Source: Mesostigma viride
Taxonomy: Eukaryota > Streptophyta > Mesostigmatophyceae > Mesostigmatales > Mesostigmataceae
Assembly (NCBI GenBank): GCA_009746045.1
Contig: RPFO01000448.1
Coordinates: forward strand, 270,126 to 334,125
Direction of reading: 5' to 3'
DNA: 64,000 nucleotides
Positions within the stretch are counted from its first letter, which is position 1, and each line of letters opens with the position of its first letter. Positions 47,201-58,320 of this stretch are shown here, one piece after another. The translations under genes were made by a program, and so were the position numbers. The notes beneath the pieces are model-generated. The model was not told the origin of the DNA. It worked only from the letters and a program-made list of their open reading frames with translations, and ran no database searches.

Positions 47201-50200
47201 ACCCCTGCCATCCTCGTTTGCCTGCTTGCTGCAGGCCTGAGTCGGCAAAATAAACCTGCCATTCTTGCTTAACTCACAAAACCTGCCATTTTTTCTCTAC
47301 ACTCTAAACTTGCCACACTTTTTCTACACGCACTAAACCTGCCATACGTGCTCCCCACCGGTAACCTGCCGTACCTGCATCACCCATCTGGACAGGTCCC
47401 AGCGGCGCCGGCGATGACAAGGCAGCGGATGCCAGTGCGGGGGGAGCCACCGCGGGTGGCGAGGGAGTGCGGGATGGCAGCACGGCCGCGGGTGGCGCTA
47501 TGGACTCCGCGGAGCCCATGCTGGTGCGTGCACGGTGACCTTGTTTTTGTATGGGCCTTGTGCGTGCTGGTGAGGAATGCCGTGGAGCCCATGCCTGTGA
47601 GCGACATTGCGGTAGTTGTGCATGCTGGTGAGTGGTACCATGGTGTTCAGGTTGGTTATTATATTATTTATGCTGGTGTGTGCATGCTGCAGCGTGCTGG
47701 CTGGTGCGTGCCCCTGCGGTGCCCGTGCTTGTGCGGTGTGCTCGCTATTCTGTTTGTGTACATAACGGGCCTTTTGTTTTCCTTTCTTGTCAGCCTCTTT
47801 TCTGGGCATGTCGCCGTGCCTTGCTCACGTTGCCATGCCATATATCTACATCTGGGAATAGGCCGTGCCTTGCTCACGTTGCCACGCCATATATCTACAT
47901 CTGGGAATAGGCCGTGCCTTGCTCACGTTGCCACGCCATATATCTACATCTGGGAATAGGCCGTGCCTTGCTCACGTTGCCATGCCATATATCTACATCT
48001 GGGAATAGGCCGTGCCTTGCTCACGTTGCCACGCCATATATCTACATCTGGGAATAGGCCGTGCCTTGCTCACGTTGCCATGCCATATATCTACATCTGG
48101 GAATAGGCCGTGCCTTGCTCACGTTGCCATGCCATATATCTACATCTGGGAATAGGCCGTGCCTTGCTCACGTTGCCATGCCATATATCTACATCTGGGA
48201 ATAGGCCGTGCCTTGCTCACGTTGCCATGCCATATATCTACATCTGGGAATAGGCCGTGCCTTGCTCACGTTGCCATGCCATATATCTACATCTGGGAAT
48301 AGGCCGTGCCTTGCTCCCCTGTGGGGCCTCTTCCCTTGATGATTGGAGTACCTGAAGTTGGTGCTCGTACTGGTACTGGTACTAGATTCAATGTGGTTGC
48401 ATAGAAAGCCTGAAGCCATGCACCTCCGTCTAGCACTGCCTGCGTTTTCCTTTCCTGTGTTCCCTTTTGTTGCTGGCATCCGTTTCCTGCGGAAGCAGCT
48501 TTCGGCCCCTTGTTCCACCTAAGCACGCCATGTCCCGTATTTGAGTACTTGAATGAAAATAGCGCGACGGTCCTCTTTCCTTCTCTGCTGGTTCCTTGCC
48601 TCTCTATTGGCCTCTGCTGCCTTCCGTCCTCTCTTCTCTGCTGGCTCGCTGCCTCCTTCCTGAGCTTTGCTTCTGTCTATCGTGTCCTTTCTGCATACGC
48701 GCTGTCTCCTTGCTGCTAGACCATGCTGGTGTCTGTCTTTTCTGTTCTGCTGGATCCCCCCCTCCTATCTGGTGACCCCCGCCCCCCTCCTTTGGTCATG
48801 TCATCTCTGCTGGTTCTCTTTGCTGTTTCTGCTGACCCCCGACACGCAGGAGGATGACGAGGACGCGCTTCTGCAGAAGGCGCTGGCCATGTCCATGGCA
48901 GAGAGCGTGGCGCCCGCGAGCCAGGCCAAGGGGGGGGCCAAAGCGGGCGAGGACGTGGCCATGGGGGACCCTGGCCAGGCGGCGGCAGGTAGGGCCTCGT
49001 GTATACTGTGTAGTCCTGTGGGGTGCAAGCGTGTGGCGCATTTGCATGGGTCATCACGGACGTGGTATCGTATTGAACTAGTTAGATACTAAAATTATAT
49101 CAACTTGTTCTGTTAAGTAGTCCTGTTGCGCTCGCGTGCAGACGTGACTTGGATTGTGTGCATCATTGTGTGAATCGGGCTTGATGCCGTGCACTTCACA
49201 GATCTGTTTTTAGTTGGCCCACTTTGTGAGGTGGTGCGGTCTGGCAGGCTGTGGTACTTGTTGTGGGCGTGGTGTCACTGTGCATGGTTTGCATTCGTCT
49301 TGCTTCAGCCCGTGGGGTGTGTGAGGCTTGTTGAGCTGAATAGATCCACACGTGGATGCATGCAAAGCAAAGCAAGGCCAGAACTTGATAGATTTGTATA
49401 TTGAGCAGCAGGGGTGCACTCCGAGTGCTCTGTGCAGCAAGAGAAGAGAGGAATTGCTTGGTTTCGTAAATCAAGTTGATGAAATGACATGGATTGGTCT
49501 AGCTTCCTGGCTGGCCACCCGCAGTTTATCACCATCCCTTGGTTTTCATGGGCAAGTGTACCCTTAGGCAGGCTGAACTTTCTCTCCAAGGCTGTAGATG
49601 CCTGTGTCACTGGGAGTCTTCTCTTCTTCTTGCACGCCTGTTATAAGTGCCAGATTATATTTTTCGTAGCAGTACTGTTTTCGTGGAGGCTGCTCGAAGT
49701 GGGCGCCAGCGCTATGGTTATGTCCTGAGCCCTTCTCTTTAAATATCTTATAAAATGTTTGTGAAGGCGAGCGAGCGGCCCCTGACCGTGCACGTGGCTG
49801 GTGGATGTCGTTGACAATGTTCGCTCGACACACCCATGGCAGGGGCCGACATCAACCAGATCCTGGGGGACCCTGCATTCCTGAACTCTGTCATCGCGTC
49901 GGTAAGGCGTCATGTGTGAGAGTGGCTCGCCGCTCGCACCTGCAGTTTTGATCAATCATCGCGCAGAAGTGTATTACTATACTTGAGGGTGGGAGCAGAG
50001 GTTGTGTACAGAGGTGGTCCTCCTTGGTCAACCGGTGCTGGTTGTTTCATGGATGCCATGACACATGAGATGCAATAGTAGAGGCCGTCAGGTGCGTATA
50101 GGACCTCTTGCAGGCGCTTTCTGTGTCCCTGTGGTCGGTACAAGTGGTTGCTTTGGAACCCTGGGAGCTAGTCCACTGGAGAGGGGGAGGGGGGGTTGCA

Positions 50201-52276
50201 CCTTGCTGTCGGCACGTGTGGGATTGACACCTTGCAGTGCTTTACCAGGCCCTGGTCCCCCGCCGTACAAAGTTGTACCAGTCACTTCGTGGGCGAACAC
50301 ACACACAAGTACTCCTGGAGTGCATGCATCTGTGCATGCGTGGTTGCATAAATTGTATTTGATTGTACTACAATGCCTCGTTTAGCTTACCAGGGTGCCA
50401 GACTAGTCGGGGCTCTGGCTGATTGGCCTGTTATTTGCGCCACCGTGCATAGCCAGCAGCCCCGCATGACACCTGCTGCAAGTATCTTGTACTGCGTCGC
50501 AACCAATCTTTATTTACATCTTTATATATATATGAAGATGCATATAAAGGTTGTCCGCAACACGACATGTATCTTTATATAGGCACCCAATCTATGAAGT
50601 GGGCGTTTGCTTCGTAGGATGGGCCACTATTGAACAGAGCATGGCCTTTTTTTTGCTCTTTAGAATTTCTTATTGCAACCCTTGTAGCTCGATTTGCTCC
50701 ATGTTGTTGTATGAAAGTGCATGGGAGGCTAACGAAGCGTTGACGTCGGGGATGGTACTGGATGAATGGGAGTTGTGAATATGGCCCTCTACTTGCGGCT
50801 TACAGCGGCTTACTTATAGTTGCTAGTAATGAAATTGCACTTGTGATCACTTTTCACTACGAGGACTTGGCGCATCGGCGTGTCATGCTTTTACTTTCCA
50901 GACTACCCTTTTTTCTTGGCTACTTACTTTCCCTCTAAGTTCTCTTCAAAATTTTCTCATGTGCAGCATGTGAAGACAATTTTTCAATGAGTTTTGCCTG
51001 CTTTCTTGCCTAATTTTTTTTTTATCTTGGTGGTGCACTGCCATTGTTACCACCACTACCGCCGTCGCCGCCTCCTCGTTCCCCACATGCTGCCATCATC
51101 ACCTTTATCTCCTTCATGATCGCTGCTCTCCTTCACCCTTCCATGCGCAGCTCCCTGGTGTCGACCCCAACGACCCCAGCGTGCGGGGCATGCTCGAGTC
51201 CCTGGGCGTGGGTGGGGCGCCACCGCAGGTACGTATTGATACGGTCCTCTATCTTAGTCTTAGGCCACCAACCATCAAAGTCTCTTTATATTAAGTACTT
51301 ACACTTATGCCCCGGACCGGGCTCACAGAAAATGGGTAAGTGCATGGAATGATCATGATTGTGGGAGGAGCGTTGTACTTTGGCCATGGGCTTCTACTGG
51401 AAATCTCAGTTCTGTAGGTACCGCGCTCTGATGTACGAGGGAAAGGTGCGCAGAGCGGTGCTTTGGCCTTCAACAGTTTGAAGCCTGAAGGAAGTTGGCC
51501 AGGGGAAGTACGGAAACTGATCTTAAAATGTTTGCCGCATCAAGTATGGGCCACATCAAGTTCGTCCTCTAGGAATGGGCCTATCGCTGTTCTTTTGGCT
51601 TGGGTATGCTCCGGATGTTAGCATCAAGTTGGTGCTGATGCTGGCCTAATGATTATCAACTCTGCCTGTGTTAGCTTTTTTTAACCCCAGTTGCCTCACT
51701 CATGGGCAGCCAGGTGTCTGTCATTGGATTCCATATGGGCTTTTGTGTCAGGCCAAGAGAGTTGGGTAGGAAAAGACTCCATCTTGTGAAAGATTTTTAA
51801 ACCACGTTGCTAGTTCTAGAGTTTCAAACCACTAGAAGGGGGGGGGGGTCGGTGTGTGTGGGGTGGGAAATGGTAACTTACGGGTGTACGGCTTGCATTC
51901 AGCCAGGCTATGCTTTCCCGCATGCTTCCCTGGCGTACATTGGTTTTTGATATTGCCAGTGTGACTCGGGGTCTTGTGTCAATGTCCGTGTCAATGTCCT
52001 GGTTTATGCTTCCTTTGTCGATTGTGCTTCAGGTGCTTGTGTCTAGGGTGAATACAGTGAAAGTCAATCTTGTTTACCTTCTCTTGGTATATGGATTGCG
52101 TATTTGGGGGCTGTGCCAGTGCTTGTGCAGTTTGCATACTTGGCATCGGCATGGGTTCTAATGATTTCTTTTTTCCCTGCATTTGTTGCCTGTGCTTGAA
52201 ACGTGGTATGTTGCAGGGAGGCGTGGGTGACAAGAAGGAGGAGAAAGGTGATTCGAAGGACAAGGAAAGCCATTAG
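44215..52276 (+). CDS. RPN10: 26S proteasome regulatory subunit Rpn10 (PSMD4), complete, 10 exons
   Basis: Exons: 44215-44226, 44426-44539, 44805-44910, 45546-45749, 46362-46709, 47396-47523, 48850-48988, 49843-49901, 51151-51228, 52217-52276 (TAG at 52274-52276). All introns are GT-AG with matching phases, giving 415 residues; the family is usually about 350-400. Exon 1 encodes only MVLE, the conserved Rpn10 start. The von Willebrand A domain (about 2-190) opens with [11 protein letters not shown] and includes [15 protein letters not shown], which is characteristic of plant copies. Two ubiquitin-interacting motifs are visible: [13 protein letters not shown] (227-239) and [14 protein letters not shown] (about 309-322). 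The tail keeps [12 protein letters not shown] and [11 protein letters not shown] and ends in a lysine-rich segment. The protein sits in the proteasome lid-base joint and captures polyubiquitinated substrates. It is divergent from the SbcDC-like gene, 2.2 kb away. Introns 3, 4 and 6 contain copies of the preceding exon end. Confidence 0.95.
44880..44990 (+). repeat. Copy of RPN10 exon 3 end in intron 3
   Basis: ATCTGGGCAAGGTCCTGGGC plus TGCATGCACA at the exon end recurs as ATCTGGGCATAGACCTGGGC plus TGCATGCACA at about 44952-44981. The copied donor is mutated (CTATGT instead of GTACGT). Confidence 0.85.
45732..45940 (+). repeat. 67-bp array derived from RPN10 exon 4 end
   Basis: About three units, each with two half-units; the first overlaps the exon end ATCAACTTTGCGG with donor GTGGGT. 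Copies retain ACTTTGCGGGTGGGTTACGA, so donor-like sites repeat. Confidence 0.88.
46726..46920 (+). repeat. 25-bp minisatellite in RPN10 intron 5, about 8 copies
   Basis: Unit GTCGTGCTTATCTGGTTGTC plus ATGTG, starting just after the intron 5 donor; not clearly exon-derived. Confidence 0.88.
47812..48322 (+). repeat. 49-bp minisatellite in RPN10 intron 6, about 10 copies
   Basis: Unit contains GTGCCTTGCTCACGTTGCCA and CTACATCTGGGAATAGGCC. Confidence 0.9.
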
Positions 52277-52779
52277 GGGGTCAGAAATGCGGATGTCAAG
52301 TGGGACTCTGAATACTGCGGTACATTACTTTCCATGTACTGGCTTGTCAGCTCTGCGCAAGAGAATGGGTTTTGTTCACCCCAGCCCCTTCACACGGGGC
52401 ATAGCATCTGATTGCCTTAATGTATGAGTCAGAGAATTGGTTATATCACGTGATATGATTCAGTTGGATCATCAATATACTCTCAATGAGACAACCAGCC
52501 ATGAGACCAGAAATCTGGAGATCCGGACCATGGTAGCTCTCTGACTCTTTTTACACTTTTGACTTGTTGCACCCTTGCTGCACTTTTGACTATTTTTTCC
52601 CCGTGGGATTCGCTAAGGGCCTGCGCTTACCTCATGCAACCAGGAATGTACTGCCTTCTAATTTTTTTGCTCAGCATCTCTCATCGCTTGGAGGCAAGCT
52701 ACAGGGTAGCGGTCATTCCCACCATCCATAATTATTCATGAGGTCCCTTTGGGGAGCCACGGATAAATAACTAACCCTC
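52277..52779. other. Downstream flank of RPN10
   Basis: Holds the RPN10 3' UTR. No further gene or clear poly(A) signal is seen before the LINE tail at about 52780. Confidence 0.35.
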
Positions 52780-54760
52780 GCAATTAATTAATTAATTAAA
52801 ATCATAGCTCCGTTGGGAGCATATGTAACACATAGCCCTGAGAAAGGGGCATCTATGGGTTTGTAATACAATCAGGGCTACAACCTGCAGGTGGAGGATG
52901 TACAACTTTCACCTGCTCTGGGTGCACAAGGTGCACCTGCACCGCCATGATGGTTCATGCCTCCTTAACAAGCACAGGCACCCAGGGGGGGCTTGAGGAG
53001 AGGGCCTAGAAGGCCTGCATGACATATGGGGTGGAGGGTATGTGGCTAGGCTATAGCTGGTGTACACATGGCATCTCAGCAGAGAGTAACTCCCTGCATA
53101 GGCATCGCATGGCTAAATTCTTAATGCGTCATCCATGGGAGGTCCCATTGTAGGCTGGGCGCGGCTAGATACTGAAAGCATCATCCATGGGGGCCATTAT
53201 GGGCGCACATGCGCGTGGGCCACTTGCAAGGCTAAGCCTATCTAATCTACACTACTGGTGTATTCCCTAGCCTGGAGTGGCAGGAGGGGCCTGCCAGGGC
53301 TTGTGGTCAACGTGGATGACCGCCCCCCTCCAGTATACCGGCTTCCCCCCTGCACGCTGCCGGAGCTGAAGGTAGGTCGGCCATAGCTCGCGTCGCCGCT
53401 GTTGCTGGGCAAAGGTCAAGTCGTCGTCCAGCGTGAAGCGAGTCTCCGAGAGCTTCTTGCGGCATTTAAGGAACGCCAGCTTGTCCGTCATGTACTTAAA
53501 GGTGAGGAGCACGGGTGCCGGGCCAGCCTTCCCCCGCGCGCGGGGGAGGCGGACAACCGACATGTCCAGCTCACCAGTGAGTAACATGGGGGCAAGAATG
53601 GCGCGCTTAACTGCCTCAAGGAGACTCGTGGAGGTCTCACCTGCCGGCTGGTCGAAGTGCTTGACGATGACATTGTGGCTGCGCTTGTCGAGCTCGGCCG
53701 CCTCGCGAAGGTCGAGGGCTTGTTGCTTGAGTTGTGCCGCGATGGTGGAGGTGGTGGAGGTGGTGTGATGCTTAAGCAAGTCCGCCCAGGTGGAGGGAAC
53801 ATCACTGGCCGGGCCAGCAGGTGCCGGCTGGGCAGCGATTTCCTGCACCGCTTGGGCGGTGAGGCCGGCGGTGTCATGCAAGCTCTCAAGGGCGGTGGCG
53901 GTGGCTTGAATGCGTTGGTCGAGGTCGAGGAGCTGGGCTTTGATGTCGGCAGTGAAGGCGGAAACGGCGGTGGAGGTGGAGGCGGCGGCGGTGGAAATGT
54001 GAGGAAGTTCAGCAGTCAGCGTGCCGCCGATTGCTGAAATGTCGGCAGCAAGGGGGGTCACGTGCTGCTGGAAGGCTTCCGTCAGGATGGAACGGAGTGT
54101 GGGGGCGGAGATGGAAGGAGCCCAGATCTCGCCGTCGGAGCGCTTGAGAAGGGAGTTGAGGATGGCGTGCTGGAGTTCGGGGCGCTTGCACCCGGGCAGC
54201 AGGGTGAGGTGTCGCCAGAGGCGGCCGTCCGGGAGGATGAGGCGATTGTTCTCGTGGAGATGGAGGCACAGGTCGTAAAGCGAAGCGTAGTCCCCGAAGA
54301 AGATGCATCTCATAGCATCGGTCGGAGACGGGTTGGTCCAGTCGTAATCAGTGACCATGAAAGGCAGTTGCCGAAAGCTCGGTTCTGAGGGGCGGGAGGA
54401 CCCTCCTGTTTTGTCGGCTGAGCGGGTGCGCTTGGGGTCAGGCGATGCAGATGGCGAGGCGTTAAGCCCGGGAGGTTGCTGGCCGGACGACCACCAGTGC
54501 ACGACTAGTGTCACCGCTGCCTGCCGGACCTGATGGCGGAGCTGCAGCCTGAGCTGCAGACGTATTTTCATTGCCGAGCGCAGCCGCCAGGCTGCGTTGC
54601 GTCGAGGCGCGTTTATTCGCCATATATTGCGTAATAGCGTCGGAAAATTATATCAGCATGTGCGACTTAGAAAGACGAAGCGATTGTGATATTCACGGCT
54701 AAATTCGGTGCTCAAACGTGAAAGTTATGAGCTCCGACAGCCATGGCTACCCTTGCAATG
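52780..54760 (-). mobile_element. ORF1-only LINE element (HAL1-like)
   Basis: About 2 kb: a 5' segment shared with 58880-59010, the intact ORF1 (53267-54571), then about 480 bp of 3' UTR ending in a TTAATTAATT tail at 52780-52798. No reverse transcriptase is present. The 3' UTR matches 6940-7100 and 8560-8740. Confidence 0.7.
53267..54571 (-). CDS. LINE ORF1 protein (L1-type nucleic-acid chaperone), intact
   Basis: An uninterrupted 434-codon frame from ATG (54571) to TAG (53267). The N-terminus is basic and Ser/Pro rich. The middle (about 165-270) is an Ala/Thr/Leu-rich stretch compatible with a coiled coil. The C-terminal half has an RRM-like strand KRSHNVIVKHFDQ and then LTFKYMTDKLAFLKCRKKL. 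A block with DDDLTFAQQQRRRELWP and GKPVYWRGAVIHVD follows, which matches the C-terminal domain of L1-type ORF1 proteins. These bind LINE RNA during retrotransposition. The frame is free of stops although no ORF2 lies beside it, so it is young or recently active in trans. Family identity is from these motifs only. Confidence 0.8.
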   Translation of the reverse strand: MKIRLQLRLQLRHQVRQAAVTLVVHWWSSGQQPPGLNASPSASPDPKRTRSADKTGGSSRPSEPSFRQLPFMVTDYDWTNPSPTDAMRCIFFGDYASLYDLCLHLHENNRLILPDGRLWRHLTLLPGCKRPELQHAILNSLLKRSDGEIWAPSISAPTLRSILTEAFQQHVTPLAADISAIGGTLTAELPHISTAAASTSTAVSAFTADIKAQLLDLDQRIQATATALESLHDTAGLTAQAVQEIAAQPAPAGPASDVPSTWADLLKHHTTSTTSTIAAQLKQQALDLREAAELDKRSHNVIVKHFDQPAGETSTSLLEAVKRAILAPMLLTGELDMSVVRLPRARGKAGPAPVLLTFKYMTDKLAFLKCRKKLSETRFTLDDDLTFAQQQRRRELWPTYLQLRQRAGGKPVYWRGAVIHVDHKPWQAPPATPG

Positions 54761-55059
54761 ATGATGGATGCGAAACTTAGGGGAGCTATCTAGTTGTCTA
54801 TCATACGAGTCTAGTCTAGGATCGAGATGGGTGCTGCTGCCTGAACGGCTGCAGCCATGAAGGGGCCGGAACCGCGCCTTCCCTACTGGCGGAGGGCATG
54901 TTGGCCTCGACCACCTCTTCCAAATTCAAAGGATAGGCTGATGCACCCCACGCCGGCCTGCATCTAGTTGGTCATGGAATGTGCCCGTCCTTTTCCTGCG
55001 CTTGGTGGCCTTTGCATGGGACTCCCCATGTGAGGTGCTGGTCAGGCTGGGCATACCGG

Positions 55060-55215
55060 GGCCTATTATTAACTAATTATTTAGTTAGTTAGTTAACTAT
55101 CACGTGACTGCGTCACGTGGGTGCCAATACAAAGTAGAGGAACCTTCAACCCCTGTACACCATGAGAAGGAGGGAGGGTGCCCTAGTTTCTCTCACTGCC
55201 ACCAGTCGGTGGAAT
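55060..55215 (-). mobile_element. LINE 3' end, minus strand
   Basis: Inverted relative of 56740-56905: AGAGGAACCTTCAACCCCTG, hairpin CACGTGACTGCGTCACGTG, and a TTAGTTAGTTAG-like tail. Confidence 0.7.
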
Positions 55216-55494
55216 TATTTCCTAATGAGATTAGCAGGACTGCGACCAGCCCAGCCTGGCCGGCACCTCCTGACGTGGGCGGGGCCCAGTGATGTTAGAC
55301 GCCGCAAGGCCCGCACCTTCAAAGAACAGCTAGTAGAGGACATGGGGGGCCTAGGCCTCTCCGTAATTTGGAAGAAGATGATGGACAAGGCCAAGTGGGC
55401 CCAGGTCATCATAGAGGACAACGCGAGCCCCCCCCAGTGGGGAAGCGCCCGCGTGTGCACTGAATCCCGTGGGAGGCACGCCAGATAGCTCCCC
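55215..55494 (+). mobile_element. LINE family B 3' coding fragment
   Basis: Encodes [38 protein letters not shown] and [17 protein letters not shown], with one frameshift; matches 57690-57954 and 62910-63156. Abuts the minus-strand 3' end, making a tail-to-tail pair. Confidence 0.75.
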
Positions 55495-55660
55495 TAGGCA
55501 GCGTACGCCAATACGCCGTATAATACGGTAAATACGCCGTATTATACAATACGGCGAGGTTTGGCGTACTAACGTACTAGAAATACGCCGTATTGCGTTC
55601 TCAACGCAAATACGGCGCATAATACGTATTTTTCGCGTATTATACGGCGCCCGGCTCCGG
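55495..55660. repeat. Cluster of nested CGTATTATACG palindromes
   Basis: Repeated, overlapping forms of TACGCCGTATAATACGG and its complement, able to form several hairpins. A second cluster is at 57093-57185. Confidence 0.8.
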
Positions 55661-56739
55661 AATTTGGCGCCAGAGCTAGTTTTGGCGTTGCTGACCTAGG
55701 CAGGTACGCAGCCTGAACCGTACTTGGGGAGTACGGGCCTACGGTTGGTCCCGCTTGTCATCTCTGCCAGTTGACGGCGTGGGTAAACGATGGCAAAACG
55801 AGACCGACTTGCATAAAAATGATAGTTGACCTCCGCGGCCATGGAGGTGCAGAAATCTGACTGGTATGGGAGCATGGCTTGACATTTTGAACTGCAATTT
55901 TGCAGGCATGATCCATAGGTCCTAAACAGCGTATATCATTGGCAGGCAACGCCTGGGTGTGCGCAGATATGTCTCGACCCTATGCTCGGTGCAGCAACCT
56001 CGTTTGATCAGCGACCAGGTCGGTCGCCGTGCATGTGCTAACTGTTACTAGGCGGGAAATAAGTCGATACGTTTGTACGCGGATAGATGTGTAAAATATA
56101 TTGCTGACATGTTTTATTGGCGACGACGGCCAGGAAAGCGGCTCGCAGCTACATCGATGAGGTGGGCATCCGGCTAGCTCCAGCAAGGAAGGTAATTAAT
56201 CTGCGGTTTTGATCTGGTATGTGCTATCCTGTTCACGTTTTATTGCATACTGTATCAAGGTTTTGGGTCGAATCGTATACCTATCAATAAGTTCATGGTT
56301 GTAATAAGGAATTAGTTCAATTAGCAATCTATATACCATGCAGTGGATGAGTATCACACTTCATGACCTTTATGTAAACAACAAACTGTCGACACCCCCT
56401 AGGGCTCCCCCAGAATAGATTCTAGCCAGCTGTCTAGAAGAGGGCAATCGACATAGCTTTTACATTATAGCATGACTTGCCATGTATTTCTCGAGCATAG
56501 TATACTGATCTAGCCCCAACGGCTTAGAGTAGCCCCAACGGTTTAGAGTGGCATGAACGCAATCACATTAGCCCAGCCATGGCTCAGCGTGGCCATTTGC
56601 TTATGCCTTAGCAGACGCCCGTTGAGCCCACTTCACCTTTCTTGTACAGCATCAGCTATGCTTCAGCCTACCTCTGGTATCGTTAATAATGGTTGTCCCA
56701 CAGTGATGCGCCCCGGCCCCGTGATGTGGATAGAGCGCT
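55661..56739. other. No gene recognised
   Basis: Short ORFs only; I see no conserved domain, RNA gene or strong repeat. Confidence 0.3.
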
Positions 56740-56905
56740 CGATGTGGCCTGCCCACCGACTGGTGGGCGGTGGCAGTGAGAGAAGCTAGGGCGCCCTCCC
56801 TCCCTCTCATTGTGTACAGGGGTTGAAGGTTCCTCTACTTTGTATTGGCACCCACGTGACGCAGTCACGTGATAATTAACTAATTAATTAATTAATTACA
56901 CTTCA
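56740..56905 (+). mobile_element. LINE 3' end with CACGTGAC hairpin
   Basis: GGGGTTGAAGGTTCCTCTAC, then CACGTGACGCAGTCACGTG and a TAATTAATTAATTA tail. Confidence 0.7.
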
Positions 56906-57092
56906 TACAATTGATGAGACAACCAAGTGAGTGTCAAACGGCTACCGGCGACCTCTACGTGCATTGTATTGTTTTTCATCAAGATTGAGACATTAGCTAG
57001 AGTTTTTGAGAGGCACGCCCATGGGATAAACACCTTAGAATATTTTATCCTAATTGAAAATCCACTTTTCCGGTCAAAAAACCACTTTTTTT

Positions 57093-57185
57093 TTTTTGGC
57101 GTATAATACGCGTATAATACGCGTATAATACGGCAATACGCAATACGCCGAGGTTTTGCCGTATTGCCGTATTGCCGTACTGGCT
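57093..57185. repeat. Second CGTATAATACG palindrome cluster
   Basis: GCGTATAATAC is repeated three times, then inverted forms (TTGCCGTATTGCCGTATTGC), directly before a LINE family B 3' UTR fragment. Confidence 0.8.
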
Positions 57186-57191
57186 CACACT

Positions 57192-57385
57192 GCCCCTAGG
57201 GCAGCGTGCGGCTGCCTAGATAGATGTTGTAGTTAGAATGCTGCTAGATAGATGTAGTATGTAGCCAATGTAGATAGATTAGACCGGTACTGAGGACTGT
57301 TTGCACCCATCCATCCATCCATCGGGGTTAATGCTCCGTGACTCCCCAACGGGAGCACGAGTCTAATTAATTAATAATTAATAGC
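57192..57385 (+). mobile_element. LINE family B 3' UTR fragment
   Basis: CTAGGGCAGCGTGCGGCTGC, a short CATC run, GTTAATGCTCCGTGACTCCC, the CAACGGGAGCACGAGTC block, and a TTAATTAATAATTAATA tail; same order as 57950-58145 and 63160-63575. Confidence 0.75.
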
Positions 57386-57514
57386 CCCAAGAGGCGGCGG
57401 CGTTTTGATGAGTGAGTAGTGTAGTTAGGATTTTTCTAGACTAGATAGCTTAGAGTTAGGTTAGTTCGATTACGCGGCTCCTTCCACTCCACCCATTAAT
57501 TGATTAATTAATTA

Positions 57515-58146
57515 GTCTGGACGGCGCGGTCACCAACATGCTGCGTTCCATTTTCAGAGTAGGATATGCTGCTCATGTCCGCAACGAGGACCTGTATCAG
57601 GGCATGCCATATATCACCAGCACCATTAAGCAGCGGCGCCTGCAGCTAGTAGGGCACTTAGCTCGCACCAACCAGGTAGACACCTCACGTGGCCCCCCCG
57701 CAGGTCTGCGACCAGCTCAGCCTGGCCGGCACCTCCTGACGTGGGCCGGGCCCAGTCATGTTAGACGCCGCAAGGCCCGCACCTTCAAAGAACAGCTAGT
57801 AGAAGACATGGGGGGCCTAGGCCTCTCCGTGATTTGGACGAAGATGATGGACAAGGCCAAGTGGGCCCAGGTCATAGAGGATAACGAGCCGCCCCCTGTG
57901 GGGAAGCGCCCGCGTGTGCAAACCCGTGGGAGGCACGCCCGCCAGCTCCCCTAGGGCAGCGTGAGGCTGTCTAGATAGATGTTGTAGTTAGAATGCTGTT
58001 AGATAGATGCCGTAGGTAGCTGATATGTAGATAGATTAGACCGGTAGGACTGTTTGCACCCATCCATCCATCCATTGGAGTTAATGCTCCGTGACTCCCC
58101 AACGGGAGCACGAGTCTAATTAATTAATTAATTAATTAATTAATTA
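57515..58146 (+). mobile_element. LINE family B 3' part (5'-truncated)
   Basis: An open frame from 57538 to 57954 encodes the RT tail ([54 protein letters not shown]). The 3' UTR has about four CATC repeats, the CCCCAACGGGAGCACGAG hairpin half and a TTAA-rich tail. Confidence 0.8.
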
Positions 58147-58149
58147 GGA

Positions 58150-58320
58150 ACATAACTCCGTTGGGAGTACTCCACCCACCCATCAAGGAATATGTGAGTA
58201 CATGATCTCCCAATGGAGGCATGTTATAATTTAATTTAATTTTAATTAGCATAGTACTCCGTGGCATGCCTATCATAGCGCATGCATGACACGCAAGTAC
58301 TTACTTGAAGCCGTACTTAC
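58150..58320. repeat. Dispersed 3'-end repeat with ACTT tail
   Basis: Shares AGTACTCCGTGGCATGCC and GCATGACACGCAAGTACTT with 8985-9056, and the CCGTTGGGAG block with the end of the ORF1 element. Confidence 0.5.
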
